Made by a program: the position numbers and the translations under genes. DNA of 64,000 bases, taken from the NCBI RefSeq assembly GCF_000812185.1, contig NZ_CP007026.1, forward strand, positions 811,107 through 875,106, in the 5' to 3' direction. Each line of letters opens with the position of its first letter. The stretch's first letter is position 1. Below, piece by piece: positions 51,316 through 60,838 of this stretch. The notes below the pieces were generated by a model that saw only the letters and a list, made by a program, of their open reading frames with translations, searched no databases and was not told the DNA's origin. Source of the stretch: Candidatus Nitrosopelagicus brevis. Its GTDB lineage: Archaea > Thermoproteota > Nitrososphaeria > Nitrososphaerales > Nitrosopumilaceae.

Positions 51316-52436
51316 TGGATGATCATTTAGAAACTTCCAGATATGCGATTAAAACTTTGGAAAAAGCATTAAGAATCTATACTCCATCATTAAGCGAAAA
51401 GGCATTAGCTGATTTTCTTGCAGATAGATGTGACGATTTAGGATTCAGAGATATTCATCAAGATGAAGTTGGAAATCTGATTGCAACAAAAGGTTCAGGC
51501 GAACCAAAGATAATGCTATGTGGACATATGGATGTCGTTCCTGGAAAAATTAAGGTAAGAATAGAAGGTGACATGTTGCATGGCAGAGGCGCTTCAGATG
51601 CAAAAGCCCCACTAATTGCAATGTTGTTTGCAGCTGCAAGTATAGGAGAAAATGAGGGAACAATAACATTTGTTGGCGCAGTAGATGAGGAAGGTAATGC
51701 AACAGGAATAAAAAATTTAGTGAAGAATACACCTGATGTTGATTATGCAGTTTTTGGAGAACCAAGTAGTATTCAAAAAGTTACAATTGCATACAAAGGT
51801 CGATTAGCAATTAATCTAAGAGTGAATGTGAAGGATAGTGCACATGCAAGTGCTCCATGGTTAGCAAAAAATGCAATAGAGGAAATATCATCAGTTGCAA
51901 TAGAATTAAAAAATGAGTTAGAAAGCGGCCAGGAAAATAAGACTAAAGGAATGATGCTTACTGCAACCCTTACAGAGATCCGTGGTGGTACTAGTCACAA
52001 TGTAACACCAAAAGAATGTGTTGCAACCTTAGATATCAGAATCCCAGTAGATATGAATTGTAATGATATTGAGGAAAAAATAACTAAAATAATTAATGAA
52101 ATGTCAATAAAGAGAGAAATTGAAGTTTTGTATTCAGTGATAGATGAAACAGAACCATTTGAAGCTGCACATAATTCACCATTAGTTAGAGCATTGACAT
52201 TATCAATTTTGGATGTAGAAAAGAAAAGACCAATGTTGATTAGAAAAACAGGTACAGGAGACATGAATGTAATTGGAAATCAACTAAAGATTCCAGTAAT
52301 TACATATGGTCCAGGAGATCCTCACGAAGCTCATACAATTGATGAAAAAGTTTCGATTGAAGAGTTTGTTAAAGGAATAGAAATTCTGAAAAAATCACTA
52401 CACCATTTAAAAAGACTGCATGATAGAACGAAATAA
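51315..52436 (+). CDS. lysK: LysW-lysine/ornithine hydrolase, M20 family (LysK/ArgE)
   Basis: Zinc peptidase that frees lysine or ornithine from LysW. The 373-aa M20 fold shows MLCGHMDVVPG near 62-72 with the first zinc His and Asp, RGASDAKAPL near 92, VGAVDEEGNATG with the catalytic Glu pair near 119, and a final zinc His in PGDPHEAHTIDE near 348. It overlaps the ligase by one base and the DphB gene by one base, so the lysine unit continues into diphthamide synthesis. Confidence 0.9.
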   Translation: MDDHLETSRYAIKTLEKALRIYTPSLSEKALADFLADRCDDLGFRDIHQDEVGNLIATKGSGEPKIMLCGHMDVVPGKIKVRIEGDMLHGRGASDAKAPLIAMLFAAASIGENEGTITFVGAVDEEGNATGIKNLVKNTPDVDYAVFGEPSSIQKVTIAYKGRLAINLRVNVKDSAHASAPWLAKNAIEEISSVAIELKNELESGQENKTKGMMLTATLTEIRGGTSHNVTPKECVATLDIRIPVDMNCNDIEEKITKIINEMSIKREIEVLYSVIDETEPFEAAHNSPLVRALTLSILDVEKKRPMLIRKTGTGDMNVIGNQLKIPVITYGPGDPHEAHTIDEKVSIEEFVKGIEILKKSLHHLKRLHDRTK

Positions 52437-53473
52437 TGCTGTGGTTTATTGGATTAGGTATTTCAGGTATTTCAGAATTATCAAATAGTACGCTAGAAGT
52501 CATAAAAAATGCAGAAATTGTATACTTGGAATCTTTTACCAGTCCGATTTCAGATACAGAAAAAAAACAGCTAGAAGATATTTCAGGTGGAGAGTTCAAG
52601 ACTGCAAAAAGATGGTTGGTTGAGGATGGAAATGAAATATTAGAAAATGCAAAGAATAGAAAAACGGTGTTAATTTCATATGGTGACCCATACATTGCCA
52701 CAACACATCTAGAACTGAAAACACGAGCAATTAGAGATGATATAGAGACAAGAACAATTCATTCATCTTCAATTGTTTCATCATTAATTGGAGAAGTGGG
52801 ATTACACTACTACAAAGTTGGAAAGGTACTGACCATCATGAATGATCCAAAATCAATGATTACTCCATACAATACAATTTTTGAAAATTTGTTGGGAAAA
52901 ACACATTCAGTGATTTTATTGGAATATAATGAAGATAAGTCATTTTTCTTAGATCCAAAAGATGCTTTATCATTATTACTAAATACCGAAAAAACACAAA
53001 ATAGAAAAGTTATTTCAGAAGAAACTTTTGCAATTGTTGCATCAAGAATTGGGAAGGATAGTCAAAAAATAATTTCAGGGAACATTTCAAACCTAATTAA
53101 AAGTGATTTTGGAGAAGCACCGCATAGCATAATCATACCTGGAAGACTACATTTTACAGAATCAGATGCAGTAAAAACTGTCACAGAGTGTTTGGATGAA
53201 CCGACTGACAATTCAGCAGATGTGAAGAGTATTTCTGAACAAATGATTGAAAAATACGTTCCAATGGTAAGAGAAGCATTGGCAGAAATCAAACCACATT
53301 ATGAAAATCTTAAAGAATATGAAGATGTCTTGATAAATGCAAAATTGTACATTGATGATGCTGAGAATTTTCTTAAAGAAGGAAAAAAAGAATATGCAGT
53401 ACTAAGTATAGGGTATGCAGATGGTCTGGTTGATGCATTACGTATTGCAAAAGGTTTTGACCCAAAAATGTGA
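52436..53473 (+). CDS. dphB: diphthine synthase DphB fused to a DUF357-like domain
   Basis: SAM methyltransferase that methylates the histidine-derived residue of elongation factor 2 on the way to diphthamide. Residues 1-255 are DphB (WFIGLGISGISELSNST, then AEIVYLESFTSPIS, ISYGDPYIATTH, HSSSIVSSLIGEVGLHYYK in parts). About 80 extra C-terminal residues (from base 53230) form a helical domain with INAKLYIDDAENFL and EYAVLSIGYADGLVDALRI, which resembles the archaeal DUF357 family. At 345 aa it exceeds the usual 250-270. The fusion seems real since the frame is uninterrupted. Confidence 0.88.
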   Translation: MLWFIGLGISGISELSNSTLEVIKNAEIVYLESFTSPISDTEKKQLEDISGGEFKTAKRWLVEDGNEILENAKNRKTVLISYGDPYIATTHLELKTRAIRDDIETRTIHSSSIVSSLIGEVGLHYYKVGKVLTIMNDPKSMITPYNTIFENLLGKTHSVILLEYNEDKSFFLDPKDALSLLLNTEKTQNRKVISEETFAIVASRIGKDSQKIISGNISNLIKSDFGEAPHSIIIPGRLHFTESDAVKTVTECLDEPTDNSADVKSISEQMIEKYVPMVREALAEIKPHYENLKEYEDVLINAKLYIDDAENFLKEGKKEYAVLSIGYADGLVDALRIAKGFDPKM

Positions 53474-53500
53474 TAACGATGAGTTGAAATTGGACATATC

Positions 53501-53974
53501 ATGAATCAAAATGGTATGAAAACACTCTCAGAAATACAAAATTCTTCTTCAAAGATTGTTCTAGCAGGAGGAGTTTTTGATATAATTCATCCAGGTCATA
53601 TCAATACGTTAAATGCCGCAAAAAAACTTGGAGATATTTTAGTGGTGGTTGTAGCCACAGATAAAACAGCAGTTAAGATGAAGAAACGTGAACCTTTACA
53701 CAATGCTCAGTTAAGACAAGAGTTAGTTTCATCACTAAACATGGTTGATGTATGCATTATTGGGGATGAAGAAGATATTTTCAAGACAGTGGATTTGGTT
53801 AAACCGCAAATAATTGCTTTAGGTTATGATCAAACTCATCAGGAAAAATTCATCACAGAAGGATGCAAGAAAATTAACTTAGATGTAGAAGTGGCCAGAT
53901 TAGAATCACCAAGACCTGAAACCTCAAGTTCATCAATACAAAAAGAATACGGTAAAGACATTCACGGTCTCTAA
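53501..53974 (+). CDS. ribL: cytidylyltransferase-family nucleotidyltransferase (RibL-type FAD synthetase)
   Basis: A 157-aa enzyme with the HIGH-type nucleotidyltransferase fold: LAGGVFDIIHPGHINTL at about 22-38 with HPGH, then VVVVATDKTAVKMKKREPL and ETSSSSIQKEY near the end, the ISSTxI-like loop. Archaeal RibL makes FAD from FMN with CTP or ATP; glycerol-3-phosphate or ethanolamine-phosphate cytidylyltransferases are alternatives. It converges on the riboflavin kinase/regulator with a four-base overlap, which supports the flavin assignment. Confidence 0.82.
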   Translation: MNQNGMKTLSEIQNSSSKIVLAGGVFDIIHPGHINTLNAAKKLGDILVVVVATDKTAVKMKKREPLHNAQLRQELVSSLNMVDVCIIGDEEDIFKTVDLVKPQIIALGYDQTHQEKFITEGCKKINLDVEVARLESPRPETSSSSIQKEYGKDIHGL

Positions 53975-54663
53975 GAAAAATTATCTAAAATTGAGATTTT
54001 TACTTTAACATTTGATTTTTCAGAAATTTTTAGTGCTTTACGAATATTATGTTTTGAGATAAATTCAACTATTGTTGTATCATGATGAGTTCGTTCCAAT
54101 AAAATTAATTCACAATCGACTTTGTTATTTATTTTTGATTTGAAGCATTTTACCCATCCAAATGTTCTCTTGCCATCAGAAAATGGATTAATCTTTATTC
54201 CCTCATAATTTGATAATTGTGAAATAGCTTCAGAGAATTTTTTTTCTTTAATTTGGACATTCAAGGTTCCAGGATATGGGACGTACCCCAATTTTGATTT
54301 GAATTGTTTAGTATAGCCTTTCATTGACATGTAATATGCTCCTTCACCCATTCCAGAAGTAATAGTACCAGTAAATGTCAGAGAGTTTGAAGACTTTGAG
54401 ATTAATTTTGATAAAAGATTATGAAGTGTCGATAATTCCACGAATCCCTTATGGGTAATTTTTATTGATTGTTTTCGTCCAGATTGAATTCTTTCAATGA
54501 ATCCACCTGACTCTAATTCTTTCAAATGTAAGGATGCCGATTGTTGTGATTTACCTATTTCCTTTCCAAGAGATGTAGTAGTAACATTAACAAAATTGTG
54601 TTTTCCACCTTTTGATAAGATATGTGCTAAAGTTAGAAGGTGCTGTGTTTTTAGATCAGTCAT
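53971..54663 (-). CDS. rbkR: RbkR: HTH regulator fused to CTP-dependent riboflavin kinase
   Basis: A 230-aa bifunctional protein. Residues 1-85 form a winged-helix domain (TTTSLGKEIGKSQQSASLHL and LESGGFIERIQSGRKQSIKIT), residues 95-230 the DUF120 riboflavin kinase (FTGTITSGMGEGAYYMS, LGYVPYPGTLNVQIKEKKF in parts, RTFGWVKCFKSK, CELILLERTHHD). RbkR proteins make FMN from riboflavin with CTP and repress flavin genes. The kinase and the RibL-like gene face each other tail to tail. It overlaps the dnaG stop by one base and so is co-transcribed with it. Confidence 0.92.
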   Translation of the reverse strand: MTDLKTQHLLTLAHILSKGGKHNFVNVTTTSLGKEIGKSQQSASLHLKELESGGFIERIQSGRKQSIKITHKGFVELSTLHNLLSKLISKSSNSLTFTGTITSGMGEGAYYMSMKGYTKQFKSKLGYVPYPGTLNVQIKEKKFSEAISQLSNYEGIKINPFSDGKRTFGWVKCFKSKINNKVDCELILLERTHHDTTIVEFISKHNIRKALKISEKSNVKVKISILDNFS

Positions 54664-55811
54664 TAATTAGATGCTATACCAAGTTCTCTAAATGTTTTTA
54701 ATGAAACACCATCAGAGTTAGATAATTTTGCAGTTCTATGACCAATTATACTTTCAACACCTGCAGTTTTTGCAGCGTCTACTAATCTTTGAGTAATTAT
54801 ACCATCTAAAATTAGATATTTTATTCCAGATTGACCAGTTATTTTTCCAACTAATTCAGGAATTGCAACTCTAAAGACTTCAGTATCATTTGAATCAAGT
54901 GCAATTGCTTCTAGGGATTCATTTAATTCTGAGAATTTATTTTTACACAATTCTGCAAGAGGACCATCATCGACATTTTTAATTTCAGGTGCAGACAACT
55001 CTTCTTCCATCTGTTTTTTCACAGGTGCTAAAATCTCATCAACTCTTTTTGGAGTTAATTCTTCAACTTCAATTCCAGTATCTGCACGTAATTCAACATC
55101 AACATGTACAACTGATTTTAATTCTTTTAAGATAAATCCACCAGCTCTATCACCATCAGTGAATGCTACAACCTTTTCTTTTTGTTCACATAATTCTTTG
55201 ATTGATTCATCTATACGTCCACCTTCAAAGGCCAATGCATTGTCATAACCAGCTCTCAAAAGATTAATGATATCAGCACGACCTTCTACAAGAATTACCC
55301 ATTTAGAATCATGTATTCCAGTACTACAATGGAGTTTTTTTGGACCGTATGTTGTAATTTTTTCAGAATTATTTTCATGAACTTCTTCAAGCATTTCTTG
55401 TCCTTCACTTACTGAATTTGTTGACCATTTTTGCTTGATTTCTTTAGCACGTTGCAAGATATCCTGTTTTTTGTTTGCTCTAACATCTTCTATATCATCT
55501 AATCTGAATGAACTATCAAATGGACCAACTTTATCGATGCTTTCAATAGCTGCAGAGATTAATGAACATGTATCAATATCAGTGCTCATTGGTAACAATG
55601 CGTCACCTTTAGTAGTATTTTCAGTACTGAATGTATTTACTTCAATTCGACCGACTTTAGATACTCGTTGTAACTCATTCAGATTCATTTCAGGTCCCAA
55701 AAGACCTTCAGTTTGTCCGAATATAGCTCCGATTATATCTGCTCGTTCGACAAGTCCGTCAACTTCGAATGATAGTTTAACGTGATACTTGACAATACCG
55801 GTATATGGCAA
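54663..55811 (-). CDS. dnaG: archaeal DnaG-type primase
   Basis: A 382-aa protein with a TOPRIM domain: WVILVEGRADIINLLRAGY near 170 with the catalytic Glu, then VVAFTDGDRAGG with the DxD acidic pair near 212-218. The N-terminal VKYHVKLSFEVDGLVERADI and GPEMNLNELQRV segments are the archaeal DnaG helical domain. Archaeal DnaG is tied to RNA processing by the exosome and may also act as a primase. The rbkR stop overlap puts both in one transcription unit. Confidence 0.95.
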   Translation of the reverse strand: MPYTGIVKYHVKLSFEVDGLVERADIIGAIFGQTEGLLGPEMNLNELQRVSKVGRIEVNTFSTENTTKGDALLPMSTDIDTCSLISAAIESIDKVGPFDSSFRLDDIEDVRANKKQDILQRAKEIKQKWSTNSVSEGQEMLEEVHENNSEKITTYGPKKLHCSTGIHDSKWVILVEGRADIINLLRAGYDNALAFEGGRIDESIKELCEQKEKVVAFTDGDRAGGFILKELKSVVHVDVELRADTGIEVEELTPKRVDEILAPVKKQMEEELSAPEIKNVDDGPLAELCKNKFSELNESLEAIALDSNDTEVFRVAIPELVGKITGQSGIKYLILDGIITQRLVDAAKTAGVESIIGHRTAKLSNSDGVSLKTFRELGIASN

Positions 55812-55910
55812 TTATTTATCATCTCCTTAATATTCAATATTCAGAGATATAATTTGAGATTTATAAACGATTTGAATAAATTAAATGAAAAAGAGAGAAA
55901 AGAAAAATGT

Positions 55911-56420
55911 CTATTCGGTACTGAATGAAGAGCCACATGAACAAGATTTTGTTACATTTGGATTATTGATTTTGAAACCAGAACCCATTAGGCTTTCAAT
56001 ATAATCGACGTTTGCACCGTTCAAATGATCAATGCTCATACTATCGACTAGTACTTTGACACCATTTTCTTCAATTACTCTATCATCTTCCTCAGCTTCT
56101 TTTTCAAAGCCCATTCCGTATGATAGACCAGAACAACCACCACCTTGAACGTAAATTCTTAGGTATTGCGGGTTTCCATCTTCCTCAGCCATGAATTCTT
56201 TGATTTTTTCAGCGGCTGGGGCAGTGATTGTTACCACTTTACCTGATTGTGCTTTTGGTTGTTCCAATTCAGCAGATGCTTGTTGTGGTTTTGGAGTCTC
56301 AGTATGAGTACTGCAAGAATCACCGACTGTTTCAGTTTGAGCCTCGTGATTTGGACCACATCCACACCCATGATCACCATGTGATTCATGAGCTGCATCG
56401 TGAGTTTGTTCAGTTGCCAT
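55911..56420 (-). CDS. A-type Fe-S carrier with His/Cys-rich N-terminus
   Basis: IscA/ErpA/SufA-type carrier, C-terminal half (about 70-169): VTITAPAAEKIKEFM, YVQGGGCSGLSYGMGF with the first cluster Cys, and SCSCGSSFS with the CxC-type pair. The first 65 residues are unusual: HDAAHESHGDHGCGCGPNH followed by a Cys and Pro/Gln-rich linker, which looks metal-binding. ATG 56420 is preferred over a TTG four codons earlier at 56432. The 169-aa length is much above the usual 105-120. It should deliver Fe-S clusters to target enzymes. Confidence 0.87.
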   Translation of the reverse strand: MATEQTHDAAHESHGDHGCGCGPNHEAQTETVGDSCSTHTETPKPQQASAELEQPKAQSGKVVTITAPAAEKIKEFMAEEDGNPQYLRIYVQGGGCSGLSYGMGFEKEAEEDDRVIEENGVKVLVDSMSIDHLNGANVDYIESLMGSGFKINNPNVTKSCSCGSSFSTE

Positions 56421-56504
56421 ACAGATTTTCAATCCTCAAATTATAAGAAGCTTTTCCCCCTTTGTAGGGTATTAATAAAGAAAATAAGAAAAATAGAGTG
56501 AATT

Positions 56505-57266
56505 CTATTTTTTGGATTTATTAACAAAGTCTACCATACGCTTTTCTCTATCAGGATCAGAGAAACAGTTTCTCCAAGCCAATAGTTCGACACCTAGACC
56601 GGTATCTAGATCTGCATTTCTTCCTTTGTTAATAGCTGTTTTTGACATGCGAACTGCGAGTGTGGCATTTGATGCAATTGTTTTTGCCATGCTCATAACC
56701 TCTTCCATTAGAGATTCTAATGGAACAACATTATTGACAAGACCAATTTCTTTTGCTTCAGCTGCTTTGATCATTTTACCAGTATAAACAAGCTCTTTTG
56801 CTTTTGCAATTCCAACTATGCGCATCAATCTTTGTGTTCCACCCCATCCAGGAGGAATTCCGATTGTAACTTCAGGTTGGCCCATTCTTGCATTTTCAGA
56901 TGCTATACGAATGTCACAAGACATTGCAACTTCACATCCACCACCTAATGCAAATCCATTAACTGCAGCAATTGTTGGTTTTGAAACATTTTCAACGGTT
57001 GCAGTTACTTCTTGCCCAAGTTTTGCATATACTTCAGATTCATCAGCAGATATTTTTGACATGTATTCAATGTCTGCTCCTGCTGAGAATGCTTTATCGC
57101 CTTCGCCAGTCAAAACAATTACTTTGACGCTATCATCTTTATCGAGTTGCTCAAATGTAGAAATAATTTCTCGAGCGACATCAATGTTCATAGCGTTAAG
57201 CTTTGTTGGGCGATTAATCTTTACGACACAAACGCCTTCGTCTTTGCTTGTTGTAATCATTGACAT
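56505..57266 (-). CDS. enoyl-CoA hydratase family, crotonyl-CoA hydratase / 3-hydroxypropionyl-CoA dehydratase candidate
   Basis: A 253-aa crotonase-fold enzyme. The oxyanion-hole strand [11 protein letters not shown] lies near 61-71 and [16 protein letters not shown] near 101-116 with the first catalytic Glu; the second is in [16 protein letters not shown] near 133. In N. maritimus a protein of this family (Nmar_1308, from memory) performs two steps of the 3HP/4HB cycle. The next gene upstream on this strand is the matching acyl-CoA synthetase, which supports that reading; other enoyl-CoA substrates are possible. Confidence 0.87.
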   Translation of the reverse strand: MSMITTSKDEGVCVVKINRPTKLNAMNIDVAREIISTFEQLDKDDSVKVIVLTGEGDKAFSAGADIEYMSKISADESEVYAKLGQEVTATVENVSKPTIAAVNGFALGGGCEVAMSCDIRIASENARMGQPEVTIGIPPGWGGTQRLMRIVGIAKAKELVYTGKMIKAAEAKEIGLVNNVVPLESLMEEVMSMAKTIASNATLAVRMSKTAINKGRNADLDTGLGVELLAWRNCFSDPDREKRMVDFVNKSKK

Positions 57267-57302
57267 GATAGGAAACGAATTGAATGTAAAATTAAATGTT
57301 GT

Positions 57303-59423
57303 CTATTTTCCACGTACTTTGCCCCATTGGGCTAATGCAGATGCTGCTGCGACCCAAGTTCTGAGGTCTTGGAAAACTGGGACATTATTTTTCTCAATCA
57401 ATTTAATCATTTTTTCAGTATATGGGCCGCCATTTCCACCACATAAGATTGGCTTTTTCTTTTTCTTTGAAAGAGCAGCTAAATAATCAACAATAGTTTC
57501 TTCAAGAGGATCATCTTGGAATACAAACCAAGGCATTGCAATGTCAATATTTTTGTCTGCCAAAAATTGTTCAAGAACAAAATTATAATCACTTGCAGTT
57601 GCGCCACCTCCGACATCAGCGGGATTTCCATTATGAATTGGAACAGTCGGTGGGAAATGTTTTTGAATTTTTGTACGAGTTTTTGAATCTAATTTTCCAA
57701 TTGTGAGTCCCAAGCGGTCTAAATGATCAATTCCACCAATCATAGGACCTGCACCGTTACTTGTCATTGCAACACGATTACCGTTTGCTGGTGGTTGCCA
57801 TGCCATTGCCTTTAAGACACCAACTAATTCTTGATAACTGTCAACTGAGATAATTCCTGCTTGCTTGAATGCACCCATAATCATTGCATTTGAACCTCCA
57901 AGAGAGCCCGTGTGAGATGCTGCTTGTTTTGCACCAGCTGCGGTTCTTCCACTCTTCCAAATAATTACTGGTTTTTTCTTTTCTTTCATTACGCGTTTTG
58001 CAGTATTGATGAATTTTCTTCCATCACCAAATCCTTCAACATATAATCCAATTACTTTGGTTTGAGGATCATTTGCTGCATACCATATCATATCTGCTTC
58101 ATCAACGTCAGAACGATTACCAAAGCTAATCATTTTTGATAAACCAAACAAATCTGCACTTTCTAACATACTAATTCCCATTGTTCCGCTTTGTGAGAAG
58201 AATGCAACGTTACCTAGTTTTGAACGAACCATTCTTGCCTGTCCTTGGAATGCGCAATCAAGTCTATTTGCTGCATTAAACATTCCAATGCAGTTAGGAC
58301 CGATTACACGAATTTTATGCTTTAATGATAATTCTTTAACTTCAGCTTCCATTGCAGCTCTATCGCCACCAAGCTCTTTTCCACCACCAGAAACAATTAC
58401 TACATTATGAATTCCTTTCTTTGCACATGTCTTCATTATTGGTCCACATGCAGAGAGATCAACACAAACAACAACAAGATCAACTTTTTCTTTTATTGCG
58501 TCTAATGAAGGATAACATTTGATTCCAAGAATTTTCTTTTGTTTAGGATTAATTGGGAAAACTTTACCTTTGTAATCTTGTTTTCCAAGTGCATCTAACA
58601 CAGAGTTTCCAATTTTACCAGGAGTTGCAGATGCGCCGACTAGTGCAACAGATTTTGGTGTGAAGAACTTCTCCATTGAGGCAATGACTGGTTTTGCTTT
58701 TGAGATAGAGTTCTTTTTGAGTTCTTTATTTAGAATGATTTTTGCATCTACTACAAAGTAAGATTTTGGATATACGATTACAGGGTTAAAGTCAATACTG
58801 TTGATATAATTTGCATTTTCAACACCAATTTTTCCAATTTGTACTAATGCTTTTGCAACCATGTTTGTATCAATTGGTGCACTTCCACGGAAACCTTTGA
58901 GAAGTTTTGAACCTTTTAGTTCATTCAACATAGATTTTGCATCAGATGTTGTAATTGGAAGCATTCTAAATGCAACATCTTTGAATACTTCAGTCATGAC
59001 TCCACCCAATCCAGCCATAATCATTGGTCCAAATTGTGGATCATTTTGTATACCTACGATTAATTCAACACCTCCTTTTGGAACCATTTTTTCCAAAAGA
59101 ATTCCTTTTACATCAACACCTTTCTTTTTAGATAATCTTCCATACATGTCATTGAATGTTTTTTTAACATCAGCAACATTGTCGATGCCAACCTTAACTC
59201 CACCAACATCAGTCTTGTGTAAAATTTGTGGAGATACAACTTTCATTACTAATGGAAATCCTAACTTTTTTGCTTGTTTTGCAGCTTCATCTGCAGATTT
59301 TGCTAGAGCAAAACCTGGTACTTTAACACCATATTTTTTTAGAATTGTTTTTGATGATTCTTCAGTTATGACTTTATGATCTGTATTGATTATTTCTTCA
59401 AAGGTATTTTTTACAAAAGACAT
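57303..59423 (-). CDS. ADP-forming acyl-CoA synthetase, 3-hydroxypropionyl-CoA synthetase candidate
   Basis: A 706-aa NDP-forming synthetase. An ATP-grasp domain comes first (about 15-230, [31 protein letters not shown]), then a CoA-binding Rossmann domain ([19 protein letters not shown] near 253) and the ligase-CoA domain with the phospho-His loop [12 protein letters not shown] near 508. This beta-alpha order occurs in thaumarchaeal enzymes that activate 3-hydroxypropionate or 4-hydroxybutyrate while releasing ADP, saving a phosphate bond (Nmar_1309 in N. maritimus, from memory). The substrate is inferred from the adjacent hydratase. Confidence 0.87.
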   Translation of the reverse strand: MSFVKNTFEEIINTDHKVITEESSKTILKKYGVKVPGFALAKSADEAAKQAKKLGFPLVMKVVSPQILHKTDVGGVKVGIDNVADVKKTFNDMYGRLSKKKGVDVKGILLEKMVPKGGVELIVGIQNDPQFGPMIMAGLGGVMTEVFKDVAFRMLPITTSDAKSMLNELKGSKLLKGFRGSAPIDTNMVAKALVQIGKIGVENANYINSIDFNPVIVYPKSYFVVDAKIILNKELKKNSISKAKPVIASMEKFFTPKSVALVGASATPGKIGNSVLDALGKQDYKGKVFPINPKQKKILGIKCYPSLDAIKEKVDLVVVCVDLSACGPIMKTCAKKGIHNVVIVSGGGKELGGDRAAMEAEVKELSLKHKIRVIGPNCIGMFNAANRLDCAFQGQARMVRSKLGNVAFFSQSGTMGISMLESADLFGLSKMISFGNRSDVDEADMIWYAANDPQTKVIGLYVEGFGDGRKFINTAKRVMKEKKKPVIIWKSGRTAAGAKQAASHTGSLGGSNAMIMGAFKQAGIISVDSYQELVGVLKAMAWQPPANGNRVAMTSNGAGPMIGGIDHLDRLGLTIGKLDSKTRTKIQKHFPPTVPIHNGNPADVGGGATASDYNFVLEQFLADKNIDIAMPWFVFQDDPLEETIVDYLAALSKKKKKPILCGGNGGPYTEKMIKLIEKNNVPVFQDLRTWVAAASALAQWGKVRGK

Positions 59424-59478
59424 TATTCGATCGATGAAAAAATTTTTCGCTATATTAATCTTTGATCAAAATTTTTGA

Positions 59479-60753
59479 TTATGGCCAAATGCCTTTATGT
59501 TCAAATGCTTCCATGACTCTTTGAACTGCAAGAACCATTGCTGCACGTCTCATGTCAATTTTGTATTTTTTCGAAATATCGTGAGTGTCTTTTAGACCTC
59601 TAACAATATTTGCTTCCATTTTTCCTGCAACTTCATCAAAGCTCCAGTAATATCCCATGTTATTTTGTACCCATTCAAGATATGAGATACAAACACCACC
59701 AGAGTTTGCAAGTATGTCAGGAATGACCATAATTTTTTTGTTGTAAATGATTGGGTCTGCTTCAGGTAATGTTGGACCATTTGCAGCTTCTCCAATAATT
59801 CTACATTGTAATTTCTTTGCAAGTTTAGCATCAATTTGATTTTCAAGTGCACCAGGAATTAAGATCTCACATTTTGTTGTGAGTAATTGTTCAGTTGAAA
59901 CTTTCTTACTACCAGGGAATCCAACAACACTACCTTTCTTTTGTTTGTGTTCAATTAATTTACTAACTTTGAATCCATTTGGAACAATAATTGATCCTTT
60001 AGAATCACTTGCACCGATACATTTAGCACCCATTTTTTCAAGATATTCACCAGCAAAAGTGGATGCATTTCCAAATCCTTGTAATACAACTTTTGCGCCT
60101 TTAAGGTTAATTTTTAATATTTTGGCGGCACCTCTTACGCAATAAGCAGTGCCCAATCCGGTTGCAACATTTCTTGCAAGTGAACCTCCCATAGGAATTG
60201 GTTTTCCAGTAATTACTCCTGGAGAGTATTTGTTACCGTTCATCTTACTCCAAGTATCCATAATCTGTGTCATTTCTTTTCCAGTTGTGTAAACATCAGG
60301 TGCAGGAATATCTTTTTGAGGTCCAATGATTTCGCCGATTTTATATGCAAATCCTCGAGTTAATCTTTCTAATTCTCCTTCACTTAGTTTGTCTTTTTTC
60401 GGATTTACAAAAATTGCACCTTTACCACCGCCAAGTGGAACGTCAACTACAGCACACTTCCATGTCATCCAAGACGATAATGCCATAACTTCGCGTTCCA
60501 TGTATTGAACTCCGCCTTCTGGATCAAAGTATCTAATTCCACCTTTGTATGGACCACGATCGTTGTTGTGTTGTGATCTAAATCCGGTGAAGACACGTAT
60601 TTTTCCATTATCCATCTTTACAGGAATTTTAACACGGAGAACTTTGTTTGGCATTGCAAGATATTCTCGAATACCTTTATCTTTAATTTTTAAAACATCA
60701 CAAGCATCGTTTACTTGTTTTGTTGCATTAGCAAAAGGGTCATGTTTTACCAA
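59479..60753 (-). CDS. gdhA: glutamate dehydrogenase
   Basis: NAD(P)-dependent assimilation of ammonium into glutamate. At 424 aa it matches hexameric archaeal enzymes. MTWKCAVVDVPLGGGKGAI near 92-110 holds the catalytic Lys, PAPDVYTTGKEM near 145 the second active region, and VVLQGFGNASTFAGEYL near 214 the dinucleotide fold. The start codon is TTG; no ATG in frame gives the conserved VKHDPFANA beginning. It feeds the glutamate pool used by the LysW locus. Confidence 0.95.
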   Translation of the reverse strand: MVKHDPFANATKQVNDACDVLKIKDKGIREYLAMPNKVLRVKIPVKMDNGKIRVFTGFRSQHNNDRGPYKGGIRYFDPEGGVQYMEREVMALSSWMTWKCAVVDVPLGGGKGAIFVNPKKDKLSEGELERLTRGFAYKIGEIIGPQKDIPAPDVYTTGKEMTQIMDTWSKMNGNKYSPGVITGKPIPMGGSLARNVATGLGTAYCVRGAAKILKINLKGAKVVLQGFGNASTFAGEYLEKMGAKCIGASDSKGSIIVPNGFKVSKLIEHKQKKGSVVGFPGSKKVSTEQLLTTKCEILIPGALENQIDAKLAKKLQCRIIGEAANGPTLPEADPIIYNKKIMVIPDILANSGGVCISYLEWVQNNMGYYWSFDEVAGKMEANIVRGLKDTHDISKKYKIDMRRAAMVLAVQRVMEAFEHKGIWP

Positions 60754-60777
60754 GATGAATATTGTGTAATTTCAAAT

Positions 60778-60789
60778 TATACTTAAAAG
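60778..60789 (-). promoter_or_regulatory. TATA-like promoter element of gdhA
   Basis: On the minus strand CTTTTAAGTATA is centred about 31 bases before the gdhA start codon, slightly further than in the leaderless genes here. It is the best promoter candidate in the 85-base divergent gap. Confidence 0.35.
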
Positions 60790-60838
60790 TATCTTTCACA
60801 ATATCAAATTTTTTATCATCTAATAAAATAGATAATGT

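Noticed and set aside
56818-57486. A 222-aa plus-strand frame spanning the hydratase and synthetase genes
   Set aside because: It crosses two convincing minus-strand genes and their intergenic gap and shows only reversed codon composition.
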